Shown here: one piece after another, positions 62,283-64,000 of the stretch
How positions within the stretch are numbered: the stretch's first letter is position 1
Layout: every line of letters starts with the position of its first letter
DNA from: Sambucus nigra
Lineage: Eukaryota > Streptophyta > Magnoliopsida > Dipsacales > Adoxaceae
DNA length: 64,000 bases
Assembly: GCA_949130495.1 (NCBI GenBank)
Contig: OX422210.1
Location: 499,759,760-499,823,759 of the forward strand
Direction: 5' to 3'
Program-made: the position numbers and the translations under genes
Notes under the pieces: model-generated
The model's database searches: none
What the model saw: the letters and a program-made list of their open reading frames with translations, nothing else
Told to the model about the DNA's origin: nothing

Positions 62283-63173
62283 GGTTGAGGGGGAGGGGCA
62301 CGCGTAGGCATGCAAAACTTTACTAAGTCTTAACCAACTATGTTGGAGTTAACAAGTTTTTCGTCTTTTGTAATTCCCGTTTTATGCAAGTCTATCCACT
62401 CTACTGGATTCTGCTCGATTTTCTTTTCTTAATAACAATATACTGTCCAATTAGTATTCTACACCAACTAAGAGTTACGTTTTCCGCTTATTGCATTCAT
62501 TCATCTTTAAAATATAACGCGATTATTGGCCCAGCTTCAATTGTATTGATCCCACACAATGGAAGACCTGGATCATAACACATCAAGGGCTCAGATCTCC
62601 ACTGTTGGCATGTAAAGCTAGTGCTACAAACCAACACCTGCCAAGAATTAATTGACCACTGAGATGGTAAAATTAGGAGAAAAAAATAAAAATTAAAGGA
62701 TTTTTTTAAAAAAAAAAAAGGATGAATGAATGCAAGAGGGGATTAAATCTCGATTGGTGTGGAATACAAATATGGACAGTCTGCTGTTGTTAAGAAAAGT
62801 TAAAAACATAAAAAGAAAAGAAAAAGTGCAACCAAGTTCAGTGCATGATCAACTTAGCAAATACCCTTTAACAAAAGCGCACCAATGCGTCCAAAAGTTA
62901 ATTATATGTTTAGATGTATAATTTGGTGAGCGGAAGCAATTTAATTACTAACCACACAACAACAACCACCACCACAACAGCAGCATAATGAAAAGAAAAA
63001 GGACTTTCTCTCTCTTAGGATAACATTCTCAAAAATAAGAGAGAGTACAAATGAGGGTCTAAGGCTCTTTTAATAGGGGAATGTTAGCTTGCTAGCCAAG
63101 CTAACCCTAAAAGCCAAAGACTAAATAGGGTAATGAAATAAATGACAAAAAGACAAAAGACGCCAAAATACTA
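62283..63173. other. Gene-free stretch, possible 3' LTR of the gypsy remnant
   Basis: No gene is visible, and no AGPR first exon could be found on the minus strand. The part 62,600-63,170 is a candidate 3' LTR of the adjacent minus-strand gypsy remnant. Its minus strand has a TATA-like CTATTAAAAGAGCC at about 63,069-63,082. LTR ends were not resolved. Confidence 0.35.
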
Positions 63174-64000
63174 TGTCCTTGAATCATTCTCCTCCACTTG
63201 AAAAGGGATCGTCGTATACTCTATATATTGGCGATAGAAACCCGGATCAACGCACTGAAAGGTGGTATCTACAGGAGTCCCCGACTGCCGGGCGACCCAG
63301 CCTGCAAACTAAGGTATGGGTATGTCGCCAAAAGGTGATCAAATGGCCTTCAATGCAAGGACACCCTCAATGCGGTTCATATGCGAATGAACAGGATACC
63401 CCTCACCTGGAGGGAATGGGATCGGCGGAACATGCATACCCCAAAATGGGGATAGATATGCCACATTGAATGTGTAGTGCATCTGGAAATCAGCTAGGAG
63501 ATCAACCTCATACGCATCGTCTCAACAATTACGAATAATCGGAAAAGGCCCAAAATGGTGCATCTGCATCTTATTCCCCTTGCTCTGCCAGCGTGCCTTC
63601 TGGAGGTAAACCATGACAAGGTCCCCAAGTTGGTATGGTACGAAACGACGGTGTGCGTCCACATGATCTCTGTAGGAGGCGTAGACCATCTGTAATCGCG
63701 TTCGAACATCGGACTGAATGGCTATCAAATAGGCGGCAAACTCGATTGCAAATGGGCTAACCGGGACCACAGGGGCAAGTTCTACAAGGTCCACCATGAT
63801 GGTGGGTGCGGTATCAAGCACAATCTAAAACGGGGATAAACCATTAGAACGATTAACTACATTATTGAACGCAAACTCAGCCTAGACGACGACTATGCCC
63901 AAACATTTCAGAGACTTCGAGGTGAGGCAGCGAAGAGGATCTCCTACACTCCTGTTGATGACCTCAGTCTGGCCGTCTATTTTGGGGTGGAACGTGGTGG
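63174..64000 (-). pseudogene. Ty3/gypsy integrase C-terminal part (decayed, continues past the window)
   Basis: From the right edge, the minus strand reads FHPKIDGQTEVINRS (holding the catalytic Glu of integrase), then AEFAFNNVVNRSNGLSPF, RFVPYQLGDLVMVYL, HHFGPFPIIRN, AYEVDLLADF and FNVAYLSPF. It ends at a stop near 63,174. In-frame stops lie near 63,894, 63,826, 63,522 and further downstream. Most fit one change from a Gln or Arg codon. No chromodomain is visible. The rest of pol lies beyond position 64,000. Confidence 0.85.

Noticed and set aside
62283..62620. Possible first exon of AGPR next to MITE 2
   Set aside because: Read on the minus strand, it contains neither a GASGYTG-type loop nor a transit-peptide-like start with a donor in the right phase.
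63173..63469. Plus-strand ORF of 98 aa at the right end
   Set aside because: It lies opposite the minus-strand gypsy integrase tail, which has recognisable motifs; treated as a shadow.

Overview
This window is nuclear DNA of a flowering plant, probably a eudicot. It is AT-rich and packed with nested plant LTR retrotransposons. It holds one ordinary gene, a plant-type chloroplast N-acetyl-gamma-glutamyl-phosphate reductase (AGPR, arginine biosynthesis), split into many small GT-AG exons. I found no bacterial features, CRISPR arrays, rRNA or tRNA genes.

Left third (1-24,537). The window opens inside a Tat-lineage Ty3/gypsy element (A): the end of pol, an array of 16-bp palindromes, two antisense genes and a 592-bp 3' LTR. 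The distal antisense gene is intact when two short introns are removed (594 aa). A sits inside the 3' half of an older Sirevirus-like element (E, 7562 to about 10,401). Next comes the remains of a minus-strand LTR element (F). Its LTR is split by a complete Tekay/Del-type chromovirus (B, 11,271-22,066) with LTRs of about 3 kb, target duplication AAAGT and about 17 premature stops.

Middle (24,356-42,677). A second Tat-lineage element (C, 24,538-39,069) has two 1,184-bp LTRs, a decayed gag-pol and its own antisense genes, one carrying a plant mobile domain. It has no 5-bp target duplication. Instead a 182-bp flanking sequence is repeated on both sides, abutting both ends. To its right are two tandem 1-kb copies of a decayed Ty1/copia reverse transcriptase.

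Right half (42,678-64,000). Element D (42,683-48,523, minus) is a complete but pol-less Sirevirus-like element with target duplication CTCTT. It is followed by a MuDR-type MULE (48,554-51,724) with terminal inverted repeats of about 500 bp and a decayed transposase. The AGPR gene runs leftward from beyond position 64,000 to its stop at 52,660. Eleven exons (328 codons) are visible, and the transit-peptide exon lies outside. Its introns hold a TRIM-like element, several MITE-like inverted-repeat elements, a duplicated splice donor and long microsatellites. The window ends in a decayed minus-strand gypsy integrase, which must lie in the first AGPR intron if the gene is whole.

The most unusual content is the antisense gene slot shared by the two Tat elements, the 182-bp duplication around C, and the small elements crowded into the AGPR introns.
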